A stretch of 40,838 nucleotides of DNA from an uncultured Phycisphaerales bacterium (GTDB lineage: Bacteria > Planctomycetota > Phycisphaerae > WQYP01): positions 1 through 40,838 of the forward strand of contig CAIPTQ010000255.1 in NCBI GenBank assembly GCA_903868035.1, given 5' to 3'. Below the pieces are notes generated by a model. It saw only the letters and a program-made list of their open reading frames with translations. It ran no database searches and was not told where the DNA came from. Made by a program: the position numbers and the translations under genes. Each line of letters opens with the position of its first letter. Position 1 is the first letter of the stretch. Positions 8,261 to 15,809 of this stretch are shown here, one piece after another.

Positions 8261-9412
8261 ATGCCGTTTGCTTCCATCCCGGATGTTCTCTCCGCCCTGC
8301 GTGGCGGGCGTGTGATCGTGCTGGTGGATGATGAGGACCGCGAGAATGAAGGCGACCTCGTCTGTGCCGCCGAGTTCATCACGCCCGAACACGTCAACTT
8401 CATGCTGCGCGAGGCCCGCGGCCTGCTCTGTGCGACGCTCACATCCGAAACCTGCGAACGCCTGGCGCTCTATCCGCAAACGCCCCACAATACCGCCCCC
8501 CTCGGCACCGCCTTCACCATCTCCGTCGACGGCCACCCCCGCCACGGCATCACCACCGGCGTCTCCGCCGCCGAACGCGCCGCCACCATCCGCCTGCTCA
8601 TCGACCCGGCCACCACACCCGCCGACCTCTCGCGGCCGGGGCATATCTTCCCGCTGCAAGCGCGGCCCGGCGGCGTACTCGAACGCGCGGGCCAGACCGA
8701 AGGCTCCGTCGATCTGTGCCGCCTCGCCGGCTTGAAGCCGGGGGCGGCGATCATCGAAGTCATGGCCGAGGACGGCACGATGGCCCGCCTGCCGGCGCTC
8801 GAAAAATTCTGCGCCCGCCATGGCCTGTTGCTGGCCACCATTGCCGATCTCATCGAATATCGCTTGCGGCAGGACACGCTCATCCGCCGCCTCGACAGCC
8901 TGCCCGTACACCTGCCGGAGGGGGCTTTTGAGCTGCGCATCTACGAAACCATCGGCGATCCCCTGCTGCATCTGGCCCTCTGCTGCGGCGGCGTGGGGGA
9001 TATCGACCCGGCGACCCAGCGCCCCGTGCCGCACCCCGAGCCGGTGCTGGTGCGCATGCACTCCGAGCATCTCCTGGGCGATGTCTTCCGTGCGGCCGGC
9101 ACCGATTCCGGCGCCTCCCTGGCGGCGTCGCTTACAAAAATCCAAGCCGCGGGCAAAGGGGCGGTCGTCTACCTCCGCCAGGAATCCCGCGGCTCGGCCT
9201 TGCTCAGCCGCCTCGATGAACTCAAACGCCAGCCCGGAGCGGGCGGGGGCGTGCCCGGACAACTCATGGATCGCCGCGACTTCGGCATCGGCGCCCAAAT
9301 CCTTCGCGACCTGGGCTTGAGCAAGCTGCGCATCCTCACGAATCGCCCCAAAAAGTTCTACGGCCTGGATGGATTCGGATTGGCCGTGGTGGAACAGGTG
9401 CCCATCGGATAG
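8261..9412 (+). CDS. RibBA-like protein with degenerate active sites
   Basis: A 383-residue homologue of the bifunctional riboflavin enzyme RibBA. The N-terminal half follows 3,4-dihydroxy-2-butanone 4-phosphate synthase, with [35 protein letters not shown] and EDGTMAR, but the conserved GHTEA motif reads GQTEG, so a metal-binding His is replaced by Gln. The C-terminal half follows GTP cyclohydrolase II, yet all three zinc cysteines are gone: HSEC reads HSEH and CDCG reads TDSG. RQEGRG reads RQESRG, and the loop after it is shortened. The cyclohydrolase half is therefore very probably inactive and the synthase half is doubtful. AGGAG five bases before the ATG at 8261 supports this start over upstream in-frame codons. 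No FMN riboswitch fits in the short upstream gap. Confidence 0.85.
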   Translation: MPFASIPDVLSALRGGRVIVLVDDEDRENEGDLVCAAEFITPEHVNFMLREARGLLCATLTSETCERLALYPQTPHNTAPLGTAFTISVDGHPRHGITTGVSAAERAATIRLLIDPATTPADLSRPGHIFPLQARPGGVLERAGQTEGSVDLCRLAGLKPGAAIIEVMAEDGTMARLPALEKFCARHGLLLATIADLIEYRLRQDTLIRRLDSLPVHLPEGAFELRIYETIGDPLLHLALCCGGVGDIDPATQRPVPHPEPVLVRMHSEHLLGDVFRAAGTDSGASLAASLTKIQAAGKGAVVYLRQESRGSALLSRLDELKRQPGAGGGVPGQLMDRRDFGIGAQILRDLGLSKLRILTNRPKKFYGLDGFGLAVVEQVPIG

Positions 9413-9437
9413 GAATGAGGGGGGATCCGTAAAGATA

Positions 9438-9446
9438 TGGTATAAT
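9438..9446 (+). promoter_or_regulatory. Extended -10 promoter of the hicB gene
   Basis: TGGTATAAT is a consensus -10 hexamer with the TGn extension, 37 bases upstream of the hicB start. No good -35 element is present, as is usual for extended -10 promoters. It gives the orphan antitoxin its own transcript inside the ribBA downstream region. Confidence 0.6.
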
Positions 9447-9483
9447 GACAGGCAGGTTGCTCGCACACGCTGCAGGAGGAGTC

Positions 9484-9711
9484 ATGTCGCGCTATACGGT
9501 CATTTTGGAACAGGAAGCCGACGGCGGCTATGTCGCCAGCGTACCGGCATTGCCCGGCTGCGTCAGCCAGGGTGATACGCGGGCCGAGGCGCTGCGCAAC
9601 ATCCGCGAAGCCGCCGAATTGTATGTGGAGGATTGCCGGGACGCCGGCGACCCGATTCCCGTCGAGGCCGGCAAGGAATTCGTCGAGATCGGCCAACTGC
9701 TCGGACGGTGA
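9484..9711 (+). CDS. HicB-family antitoxin-like protein (orphan)
   Basis: A 75-residue protein with the full HicB partial-RNase-H fold signature: YTVILEQEADGGYVASVPAL, then PGCVSQGDTRAEALRNIREA. HicB proteins neutralise the HicA mRNA interferase. No HicA-like gene (a 60-residue basic double-stranded-RNA-binding protein with a catalytic His) is found on either side, and the short protein ends without a C-terminal DNA-binding domain. AGGAGGAG lies just upstream of the ATG. It is probably a solitary HicB, or one whose toxin has been lost. It converges on the secreted protein gene with a 23-base gap. Confidence 0.8.
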   Translation: MSRYTVILEQEADGGYVASVPALPGCVSQGDTRAEALRNIREAAELYVEDCRDAGDPIPVEAGKEFVEIGQLLGR

Positions 9712-9734
9712 CAGGCGGCGACCCCACCCCAATT

Positions 9735-10934
9735 TTACTCACCCTTTGGTTGTGTCATCGTGGCCGGTGCCGCCGCCGGCGTGCTCCACGTCTTCTGCAT
9801 CGCCTTGACCGCCTCCTCAATCCGCTTCTTCCGCAACTCGTTTTGTTCCGCCGTCAGGTCCGACTCGCGGATATACACGTCCATCATCGTGCCCTCCGGC
9901 CCCGCCGGCACGGATATCCGGCCCACAATCGTGTCGGCGCGGGCCGGCGGATTGCCCGGCCCCGGTGCAATATGCAGCAGTATGGAATCATCCCGGATGT
10001 CGAAGGCGATCCGCGTAAAGCCCGCCAGCGCCTCCAGCGTCTGCAACACCGTCCCGTTGTCCGACCGCAAACTCACCACCGGCACCGACTGGTACAACCC
10101 GTTCTCCGGCACAAAGCGGATGCCCGAGGCGTGCGTCAGGTCCGCCACGATCACTTCCAGCGGCTCATCCTTCCGCGCCAGTTGAATCGGCTGGGCGAGC
10201 TGCCGGTTGATCCACTGCCGCGGCGTCATGATGACGACCTTGCCGCCGGTGGCGCCGCCGGCCAGCGGCCCGGCCTCGACGAACCAGATGTTGTTCGTGA
10301 GCTGGCAGTACATTTCCAGCGCCCGGTACGCGGACATCGGCAGTTGCTTGGCAATCTGTTCCAGCGCGTGTTCCTGCGCCGGCGACAGCGCGCCGTTGGC
10401 GTCGCCGGGGATCGGGATCAGCAGATCCTTGCGGCCTTCCATGGCGGTGCGGATGGCCCCGGTCAGGTTGAACGTGCCGGCGGCGGGCAGTTTCAAGTCC
10501 GGGCTGCTCCAGAGTTCCTTGAGCAGCTTGAGCTCCTCCCAGTCCGCCCGGTGACCGATGTGCTTGAGCGGGCTGGAGGGCCGGATCATCACGGCATTGC
10601 CCGCGACCGTGGTTTGCAGGCCCACGGGGATGAGGATGACGTCCAGGGCTTCGCGCAGCCGGGAATTGCTGGCCTTGAGGCTCACCCGGGTGGTTTCGCC
10701 GTAGGGGAGCAGTTCGTAGCACGCCGGATCGACCTGGAGGGGAATCTTGGCCGTGGCGGCGATTTGCTTGAAGGCTTCCGACAGGGGCACGTCCTGGAGG
10801 GTGAGCGTGAGGGGTTGATCCAGGGCGCGCTGGAGCTGAATCTCCGGCGGCTCGGGGTCGGCGGCACGCAGCGCCGGGATGGACAGGACGATGGCCATGT
10901 ACAGCGCCAACAGCGATCGGGTGGGCGTTACCAT
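9735..10934 (-). CDS. Secreted protein with STN-like domains
   Basis: A 399-residue protein with a signal peptide (RSLLALYMAIVLSIPALRA). Residues about 35-120 (ALDQPLTLTLQDVPLSEAF, then KQIAATAKIPLQV) resemble the secretin and TonB N-terminal (STN) fold, in which a short beta-alpha-beta unit asks for a residue-by-residue match. A second, similar unit starts near residue 250 (DEPLEVIVADLTHASGIRF, later GTVLQTLEALAGFTRIAFDI). The C-terminal tail is charged and probably helical. Such proteins are frequent in planctomycetes and may contact secretion or envelope complexes, but I cannot name a specific role. No secretin or TonB receptor is adjacent. Confidence 0.65.
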   Translation of the reverse strand: MVTPTRSLLALYMAIVLSIPALRAADPEPPEIQLQRALDQPLTLTLQDVPLSEAFKQIAATAKIPLQVDPACYELLPYGETTRVSLKASNSRLREALDVILIPVGLQTTVAGNAVMIRPSSPLKHIGHRADWEELKLLKELWSSPDLKLPAAGTFNLTGAIRTAMEGRKDLLIPIPGDANGALSPAQEHALEQIAKQLPMSAYRALEMYCQLTNNIWFVEAGPLAGGATGGKVVIMTPRQWINRQLAQPIQLARKDEPLEVIVADLTHASGIRFVPENGLYQSVPVVSLRSDNGTVLQTLEALAGFTRIAFDIRDDSILLHIAPGPGNPPARADTIVGRISVPAGPEGTMMDVYIRESDLTAEQNELRKKRIEEAVKAMQKTWSTPAAAPATMTQPKGE

Positions 10935-11012
10935 AAGATACTCCGCAAGGGCTTGTCAGATTGTATCCGGGTGATAGGACAAGCGGCAGGGGCGGAGGAT
11001 AGCGATGGCCAA

Positions 11013-12422
11013 TCAGGGGGCCAATGTGCGGATATGCGTGCCCCAGCGTTCCGCCCAACCCACGGGATCCTTCTCGCGGTCAATATTGCGGGTATCGTCT
11101 TTAGGGTTGCCGCGACCGGCGCTGAAGACGCAGTAGCCGTCGGGGGTTTTCACATAGAGGAAGGCGTTGCCGGTGAAGGGGTCATTGGGGAAGTCGGCGG
11201 CGCCGGGGAGTTGGGCCAGGGAGTCGGGGAGTTGGCCGCCGTGGGTGCGGCGGAAGCGTTCGATCTGGAGGGCGATGAGGGTGGAGCGGTAGGTGGAAAG
11301 GCTGCGGGCATAGTTGACCATGGTATGTGCGAAGGATGGGCCGGTGATCTCGTCCCAGATGGATGATGGTTGGTCGGCGATCCTCTGCATGGCGGTGATG
11401 ATGCCGGGCCAGTCACCGGAGGCGGCGGCGATGTAGCGGGCATAGATGGGCAGGCCCTTGGCGACCCAGACGCGGCCGGTGATGCCCAGTTGCATCCATG
11501 ATTCCCGTTCCGGAATCGCCGGCCCATCGCCGCCTTCCGGGTCCACATTGCGGCTGTTGGCGATGACGTAGCGCATGGTCTCGAGATAATAGACGCGCTC
11601 GGCGAGGAACATCTGGCGCGGCGTGACCAGGTGTGCGCGCCGCAGCGCCTCGTCGAGTTTCTGAAGGGCGGCATCGGAGGGATGACCGGCATCCAGCGCG
11701 ATGGCGGCATCCTGGCAGGTGCGGGTGAGCATGGCGATTTGCACGAGCGCGTCTATCAGAACGGGCTGGCGATCCATCATGCGCAACAAGCCGAGTGACG
11801 AGACAACGGATTGGACCGCATCATCACCATGGCCCTCCACCGCCAGCACGCGGGTCCGGAGCGACGCGGCATTGAGCAACGCTCGCGGCTTGCCAATATG
11901 GGTGAAGTAGACCGCGAGGCCATACTGAAGCTGGATGTCCCAGCTACAGCCGGAGAGGGCCGAGCCGCGGTCTATCAGGTCGAGCACGATGCGGTTTTGG
12001 TCGAGGCCCCGATGCGCCCAGGCGAGGGCTTCGGGCGGGACTGGCGCGGGAATGGGCTTGTGACTGAAGAAGACATCGTAATTGGCATTATTGGCGTCAC
12101 CATTTTCGTAGTCGACGTTGACCAATTCGCCGGCGGCGCCATAAAAGGGGCCGGCGTCCTGATCACGTTCGGCAACCTGCGGCGTGAGCTGGTTGAGGTC
12201 GGTGAAGGTGAGCGGCTCGCCCGCCGCGCGAATACGCGCGACTTCTTTGTGGATCGCGTTGGCGGCCCAGTAACTGATGCTCGCGTATACTGCGATCCCC
12301 AGGACAATCAGCAAAATGGCGCTGCGAATGGTCCATTTCAGCAGTCGCCGCCAGAGTGGTTTCTTCGGCTTGACTGAAGGTGCCGGACCATTGGACACGG
12401 GAGAAGTGGGAAGGGCGCTCAT
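11013..12422 (-). CDS. Membrane-anchored protein of a sigma-factor operon
   Basis: A protein of about 469 residues I cannot assign to a named family. A Pro- and Lys-rich N-terminus is followed by one membrane span (AILLIVLGIAVYASISYWAA); the remaining 400 residues are predicted outside and are mostly helical, with few Cys. The C-terminal part (LPDSLAQLPGAADFPNDPFT, then GNAFLYVKTPDGYCVFSAG) resembles the end of planctomycete proteins in which a substrate or pilin-like segment is checked. The start overlaps the previous gene's stop by four bases and has AGGAG eight bases upstream. As the third gene of the sigma operon it may be a sensor or a target of the regulon. Confidence 0.65.
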   Translation of the reverse strand: MSALPTSPVSNGPAPSVKPKKPLWRRLLKWTIRSAILLIVLGIAVYASISYWAANAIHKEVARIRAAGEPLTFTDLNQLTPQVAERDQDAGPFYGAAGELVNVDYENGDANNANYDVFFSHKPIPAPVPPEALAWAHRGLDQNRIVLDLIDRGSALSGCSWDIQLQYGLAVYFTHIGKPRALLNAASLRTRVLAVEGHGDDAVQSVVSSLGLLRMMDRQPVLIDALVQIAMLTRTCQDAAIALDAGHPSDAALQKLDEALRRAHLVTPRQMFLAERVYYLETMRYVIANSRNVDPEGGDGPAIPERESWMQLGITGRVWVAKGLPIYARYIAAASGDWPGIITAMQRIADQPSSIWDEITGPSFAHTMVNYARSLSTYRSTLIALQIERFRRTHGGQLPDSLAQLPGAADFPNDPFTGNAFLYVKTPDGYCVFSAGRGNPKDDTRNIDREKDPVGWAERWGTHIRTLAP

Positions 12423-12790
12423 CGGTATGCTCCTTGCGTGGGGGGATTCTGCGGTTGAGGGTTGTTGCTGGCGATGAGGCAAAGGGCGATGTACTGCCGT
12501 CCGGCGGCACCAGTGCCGATGAGGTCGGCGGCCTGCTGCGCCTCGGCAGTCCAGCGCACCGGGCCGACGCCCACGCGGGAGGCGGAGTCTTGATTGAGCC
12601 GGTCGGCGGAATGCAGGAGGCCCAGGGCCAGCAGCAGCAGGGCCGCGACGGCGGTGCGGTAGAGCCGGATCGGCCACCGCGCGGCGTGGCGGCGGCGCAA
12701 CGCGTGCGCCAACAGAATTCTCTGGCGCAGTTGTTCGGGCGGGCCGGCGGGGCGAAAACGCCGCAAAATATCTTCCAGGTCATCGTTCAT
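12419..12790 (-). CDS. Small membrane protein, possible anti-sigma factor
   Basis: A 123-residue protein with an N-terminal helical region (MNDDLEDILRRFRPAGPPEQ), a basic stretch and one membrane span (LYRTAVAALLLLALGLL), then a short extracytoplasmic tail. Its position directly after an ECF sigma gene, with a two-base gap, and the single span fit an anti-sigma factor. However, it lacks the His-Cys-Cys zinc motif of the common ZAS anti-sigma domain, so sigma binding would have to be of another type. It ends by overlapping the next gene by four bases (ATGA). The assignment is by context. Confidence 0.65.
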   Translation of the reverse strand: MNDDLEDILRRFRPAGPPEQLRQRILLAHALRRRHAARWPIRLYRTAVAALLLLALGLLHSADRLNQDSASRVGVGPVRWTAEAQQAADLIGTGAAGRQYIALCLIASNNPQPQNPPTQGAYR

Positions 12791-12792
12791 GT

Positions 12793-13317
12793 TCAACCCT
12801 CGTTTTGTTCCAGCGCGGCCAGCCGGTCGCGCAGTTTGTCCAGGGCGTAGCGATACCGGCTGGCGGCGGTGTTGGGCGGAATGGCCAGCAAATCCGCTAT
12901 CTGCTGAAAAGTCTGATCCTCATACACCTTGAGATGGACGATTTCACGCTGTTCGGGCGGCAACGCGGCCAGAGCGGCTTCGAGCGTACGTCGTTGGTCG
13001 TCGCGTTCCATCCCCGCATCCACCGGTTCCAACAGGGCGGGGGCGTTTTCCGCGACTGCCGCCAACCGCGGCACCGCCAGCAGCCGGTAACACTCATTGC
13101 GCACCGCCACCCGCAGGTAATCCGCCGGTGCTTGCAGTTCGCCGATCCGCGGCCCCAGCGCCGCCAGTTTGGCAAACGCCTGCTGCACCGCATCCTCGGC
13201 CAGTGCATGTCGCACGCACAGCACCAACGCGTAGCGGTACAGTGCCGCGCCGTGCCGGTCGTACGCGGCGGTCAGTAGCCCGCGCGCCGCCGCCTGGGGG
13301 TTGTTTTGGTCGTTCAT
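12793..13317 (-). CDS. ECF-type RNA polymerase sigma factor
   Basis: A 174-residue sigma-70 family factor. Region 2 spans about residues 15-60 (YDRHGAALYRYALVLC, AEDAVQQAFAKLAAL), which binds core polymerase and the -10 element. Region 4 spans about 110-165 (LAALPPEQREIVHLKVYED, then TFQQIADLLAIPPNTAASRY) and carries the -35 helix-turn-helix. There is no sigma-1.1 or region 3, as expected for the ECF group. It is the first gene of a three-gene operon with a small membrane protein and a membrane-anchored protein. The promoter should lie in the 108 bases before the start; I found no clear autoregulatory consensus there. Confidence 0.9.
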   Translation of the reverse strand: MNDQNNPQAAARGLLTAAYDRHGAALYRYALVLCVRHALAEDAVQQAFAKLAALGPRIGELQAPADYLRVAVRNECYRLLAVPRLAAVAENAPALLEPVDAGMERDDQRRTLEAALAALPPEQREIVHLKVYEDQTFQQIADLLAIPPNTAASRYRYALDKLRDRLAALEQNEG

Positions 13318-13425
13318 GTCCAGCGGAACCTCGCGTCGGGCATTGTAATAGACCCGAAGGGGAGAGGGATTTGTCTACGAAAATAGGGGATCAACACGAT
13401 TTGGAATGATGCGTCGTTATGGTCT

Positions 13426-13809
13426 TCAAACTCTCGCCAATTGCGGCAAATGTGTAAAGTGCTGATCGCGCGAATACAAATGCAGCCCGTGTTGCACCGT
13501 CAGCGCCGCGATCCAAACGTCGTTCGTGGGAATCGCCATGCCCCGGTTACGCAGGTCAGCCTCCAACTCGGCGTAGACGAAGCTGGTATGCTCGTTGGGT
13601 AATAAAACTGTTACGCCGGGCCGTGACAGAAACCGTTGGAGTGCGGCCTCGTTGGCCGCCTGTTTCGTGCCGCGGCGAAATCCCGCGCGGAGTTCGCCCA
13701 GGACAATGATGGGGATGCAGACTTCTTCCACCGAGGCCACCATATGCAGCGCCTCAGGATCGCCGCGTGCCAGGTCGGTGTAGCGATTGGTATCCAACAC
13801 AATCTTCAT
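13426..13809 (-). CDS. vapC: VapC-type PIN-domain toxin
   Basis: A 127-residue PIN-domain ribonuclease. The acidic catalytic residues are in place: Asp6 (VLDTNRYTDL), Glu39 (VLGELRAGF), Asp97 (PTNDVWIAALT) and Asp115 (YSRDQHFTHLP). VapC toxins cleave structured RNAs, often initiator tRNA or rRNA loops. The start overlaps the antitoxin stop by four bases, so the two are cotranslated. It is unrelated in sequence detail to the PIN toxin at 1849, which has Glu at the first position and a different gene order. Confidence 0.9.
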   Translation of the reverse strand: MKIVLDTNRYTDLARGDPEALHMVASVEEVCIPIIVLGELRAGFRRGTKQAANEAALQRFLSRPGVTVLLPNEHTSFVYAELEADLRNRGMAIPTNDVWIAALTVQHGLHLYSRDQHFTHLPQLARV

Positions 13810-14057
13810 GATTGGTTCGCCAGGTCACTGTCATCCATCCAGCGCACCGTTTCTTCAATGGCGCGCGCGTCCTCCTCCGACATGGTGCCGGCGATGTCGG
13901 TCAGATCGCGCATGCCGGTTTTGGACACGGTTTTGGACTGCAAACTATTCGCGATAATCTCCCGGGCAACGTCGGGGACGCTCTTGCCCTCCCGGCTGGC
14001 GCGTGCCGCCAGCGCCTGGGAAATGGATTCTGGAAGATGGTCAATCGTGATCGTCAT
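13806..14057 (-). CDS. vapB: VapB/FitA-like antitoxin
   Basis: An 83-residue antitoxin. The first 40 residues (MTITIDHLPESISQALAARA, then SREGKSVPDVAREIIANSL) form a ribbon-helix-helix DNA-binding domain of the FitA kind. The acidic C-terminus (MSEEDARAIEETVRWMDDSD) would wrap around VapC. The ATG at 14057 follows a consensus -10 element by only six bases, so the mRNA is probably leaderless and there is no ribosome-binding site. It is divergent from xerD with an 83-base gap, so binding to its own promoter could also affect xerD. Confidence 0.85.
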   Translation of the reverse strand: MTITIDHLPESISQALAARASREGKSVPDVAREIIANSLQSKTVSKTGMRDLTDIAGTMSEEDARAIEETVRWMDDSDLANQS

Positions 14058-14063
14058 GCGGCA

Positions 14064-14072
14064 ATTATACCA
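14064..14072 (-). promoter_or_regulatory. Extended -10 promoter for leaderless vapBC mRNA
   Basis: On the minus strand TGGTATAAT ends six bases before the vapB ATG. Initiation six to eight bases after the hexamer would place the first transcribed base at or next to the A of the start codon. The same nine bases form the hicB promoter at 9438-9446. Confidence 0.6.
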
Positions 14073-14140
14073 TGTGCGTCGGCAAATGCACCCGGGAAAT
14101 CTCCCCCCGCCCACCCTCTCGGGCCGATAACAACCATGCC

Positions 14141-15043
14141 ATGGATGCCGCCATCGACCAATTCCTCGCCCACATCGAACTCGAACTGGGCCTCTCTCAC
14201 AACACCTCTCTCGCCTATCGCGCCGACCTGGCCGACTTCGAGGCCTTCTGCGCCGCCGCCGGCACCTCCCTCACCGCCACCACCCCCGAAACCATCAGCC
14301 GCCACCTCCAATACCTCCAGGAAAACCGCAAGCTCGCCATCGCCTCCATCCTGCGCCATGTCGCGTGCCTGAAGATGTTTTATCGCTTCGCCTGCGTGCG
14401 CAAGCTGGCGGCAAGCAACCCGACGGAATTACTCGAGCCGCCGCATCATTGGAAGAAACTGCCTGATGTTCTGGGCCGCGACCAAATGGCCGCCCTGCTC
14501 CATTGTGTGCCCGCCGAGCACCGGTTGGCGCTGCGCGATACGGCGATCATCGAACTGTTCTACGCCTGCGGCCTGCGCGCCTCCGAACTGGCCGAACTCG
14601 CCCTCGAAGACCTCCACCTGGACCTGGGCGTCATCCGCGTACTGGGCAAAGGCCACAAGGAACGCATCATCCCCATCGGCACGCCGGCCATCACCGCCCT
14701 GGAAACCTACGTCAGGGAACTCCGCCCCACCTTGCAGGCCGTCAAAACCACCCGCGCCAAGGCCCACGCCAACCGCGTGTTTCTCTCCCGCTCCGGCGGC
14801 CCCATCACCCGCATTGTCCTCTGGCAACTCGTCCGCCGCCTCGCCCGCCGTGCCGGCATCCGCGCCATCCACCCGCATACCCTCCGCCATACCTTCGCCA
14901 CGCACCTGCTCTCCGGCGGCGCCGACCTCCGCGTGGTTCAGGAACTCCTGGGCCACTCCAATGTCGCCACGACGCAGATTTACACCCATGTCGATGCCGA
15001 CCGTTTGAAGTCGGTGCATCGCAAACACCACCCACGGCAATAG
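14141..15043 (+). CDS. xerD: Tyrosine recombinase XerC/XerD
   Basis: A 300-residue site-specific recombinase of normal Xer length. The N-terminal SAM-like domain covers about residues 1-90. The catalytic set is complete: Arg147 (CGLRASEL), Lys170 (GKGHKER), His246 and Arg249 (HPHTLRHTFATHLL), His272 (LLGHSN) and the nucleophile Tyr281 (IYTHV). It should resolve chromosome dimers at dif together with a partner recombinase. An upstream in-frame ATG at 14072 exists, but the residues before MDAAIDQFLAHIE do not look like Xer, so 14141 is chosen. The housekeeping-type sequence argues against an integrase of a mobile element, although vapBC is next to it. XerC versus XerD cannot be settled from sequence alone. 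Confidence 0.9.
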   Translation: MDAAIDQFLAHIELELGLSHNTSLAYRADLADFEAFCAAAGTSLTATTPETISRHLQYLQENRKLAIASILRHVACLKMFYRFACVRKLAASNPTELLEPPHHWKKLPDVLGRDQMAALLHCVPAEHRLALRDTAIIELFYACGLRASELAELALEDLHLDLGVIRVLGKGHKERIIPIGTPAITALETYVRELRPTLQAVKTTRAKAHANRVFLSRSGGPITRIVLWQLVRRLARRAGIRAIHPHTLRHTFATHLLSGGADLRVVQELLGHSNVATTQIYTHVDADRLKSVHRKHHPRQ

Positions 15044-15077
15044 GCCAGACACCCCAACTGCCGGGGCTTGCCCCAGC

Positions 15078-15112
15078 AAAATCGAAAATCAAAAATTGAA
15101 AATCAAAAATCG
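15078..15112 (+). repeat. AAAATC low-complexity repeat
   Basis: A run of near-identical units of the form (T)CGAAAATCAAAAAT sits between xerD and rhaM. The first 25 or so bases recur with one difference inside the gluQRS coding region at 40112-40137, so this is a dispersed simple-sequence element. Confidence 0.7.
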
Positions 15113-15114
15113 TC

Positions 15115-15429
15115 TCAGTCCATGTGGAAAACTTCCTTCAGTGGAAACGCCACCGGCGAATTATCCGGATTCGAATCCATGATGTCCTTCATGTAGGCCC
15201 ACCACTTCTTGACGATGGCCGTCTGGGGCAGGCGGGCGGACGTGTTGTTGTCCGTGAGTTTTTGGACGCCAAAGAGAAACCCCGTGCGCGGGTCGAGGAA
15301 GATGGAGTAGTCGGAAACCCCGGCGGCGGTGAGCTCCCGGGACAACTCCGGCCAGATTTCATCATGCCGCTTTTTGTACTCGGCCTCGAAGCCCGGCTTG
15401 AGTTTCATCACGAAGGCATTGCGCAGCAT
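15115..15429 (-). CDS. rhaM: L-rhamnose mutarotase
   Basis: A 104-residue protein that matches RhaM/YiiL over its whole length. It interconverts the alpha and beta anomers of L-rhamnose. Family features are MLRNAFVMKLKPG, YKKRHDEIWPEL with the catalytic His, and the Trp-rich KKWWAYMKDIMDSNPDNSPV followed by a hydrophobic FPLKEVFHMD end. The ATG at 15429 is chosen because GAGG lies six bases upstream and because family members start there. It would act in the cytoplasm on rhamnose, a product of the pectin-type activity predicted for the PcRGLX-like protein. The truncated oxidoreductase start at 15675 lies upstream on the same strand. Confidence 0.9.
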   Translation of the reverse strand: MLRNAFVMKLKPGFEAEYKKRHDEIWPELSRELTAAGVSDYSIFLDPRTGFLFGVQKLTDNNTSARLPQTAIVKKWWAYMKDIMDSNPDNSPVAFPLKEVFHMD

Positions 15430-15542
15430 AAAAAACCTCGACAATAAATCACTTCATGGGCTTGGCATGCAAACGATACTATATTACGCCAATAATCCCC
15501 CCAAGTCATCAGGTCGCTCACCCATGCCAAACGGTGCCAAAC

Positions 15543-15640
15543 GGGGGCCTCCGCCTATCAGTGGCAAATCCGAGACGCGACCGTTAGGGAGCGTTTCTGT
15601 GACTGAGGTTCCGTCGCCTCGCCACTGAAGTCTGGATGTA
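15543..15640. repeat. Dispersed planctomycete-type repeat
   Basis: The central part, CGCGACCGTTAGGGAGCG (15576-15593), matches CGCGACCGTAAGGGAGCG at 22933-22950 with one difference and flanking similarity. I recall similar GC-rich words repeated many times in planctomycete genomes, but cannot check this here. It fills the space where the rest of the truncated oxidoreductase gene would have been. Confidence 0.55.
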
Positions 15641-15675
15641 CCCATGCCCAACAGTCCAATTCTAAGCTTCCGCAT
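15637..15675 (-). pseudogene. Truncated start of a Gfo/Idh/MocA-like oxidoreductase
   Basis: The minus strand reads MRKLRIGLLGMGTS, which is how Gfo/Idh/MocA NAD-dependent oxidoreductases begin (beta strand and glycine-rich turn). After about 14 codons the sequence changes into a dispersed repeat and the frame continues without family likeness to 15484. It lies upstream of rhaM in the same direction and looks like the 5' end of a lost gene. An alternative is a chance hydrophobic start; the 71-residue frame from 15699 to 15484 is otherwise not recognisable. The interval 15430-15809 contains this stub, the repeat, and no other gene I can see. Confidence 0.4.
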
Positions 15676-15809
15676 TGTTTTCTCACGGTATTGAGACATG
15701 TGCAGCTACTTTATATAGTGAAGCCCCCCCGATGGCAACGCCTCCTTCATGTTGACGGAAGCGGCACCGGTTGGGAAATGTCGGCGCCCCGACGCACACT
15801 GAGGAGCTT

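Noticed and set aside
9105..9125. SGAS in the RibBA homologue as a flavinylation motif for ApbE
   Set aside because: The required acidic or Ser residue three positions before is Gly, the protein is cytoplasmic, and the words lie at the lost zinc site.
14072..14140. Upstream ATG as the xerD start
   Set aside because: The extra 23 residues (MCVGKCTREISPRPPSRADN) are not Xer-like; ATG 14141 matches the family start.
13426..15043. vapBC plus xerD as a mobile element with its integrase
   Set aside because: The recombinase has the length and motifs of chromosomal Xer proteins, and I see no attachment repeats or tRNA target around it.
15078..15112. CRISPR or regulatory array
   Set aside because: Units are about 7-14 bases with no spacers; simple-sequence repeat is the better description.
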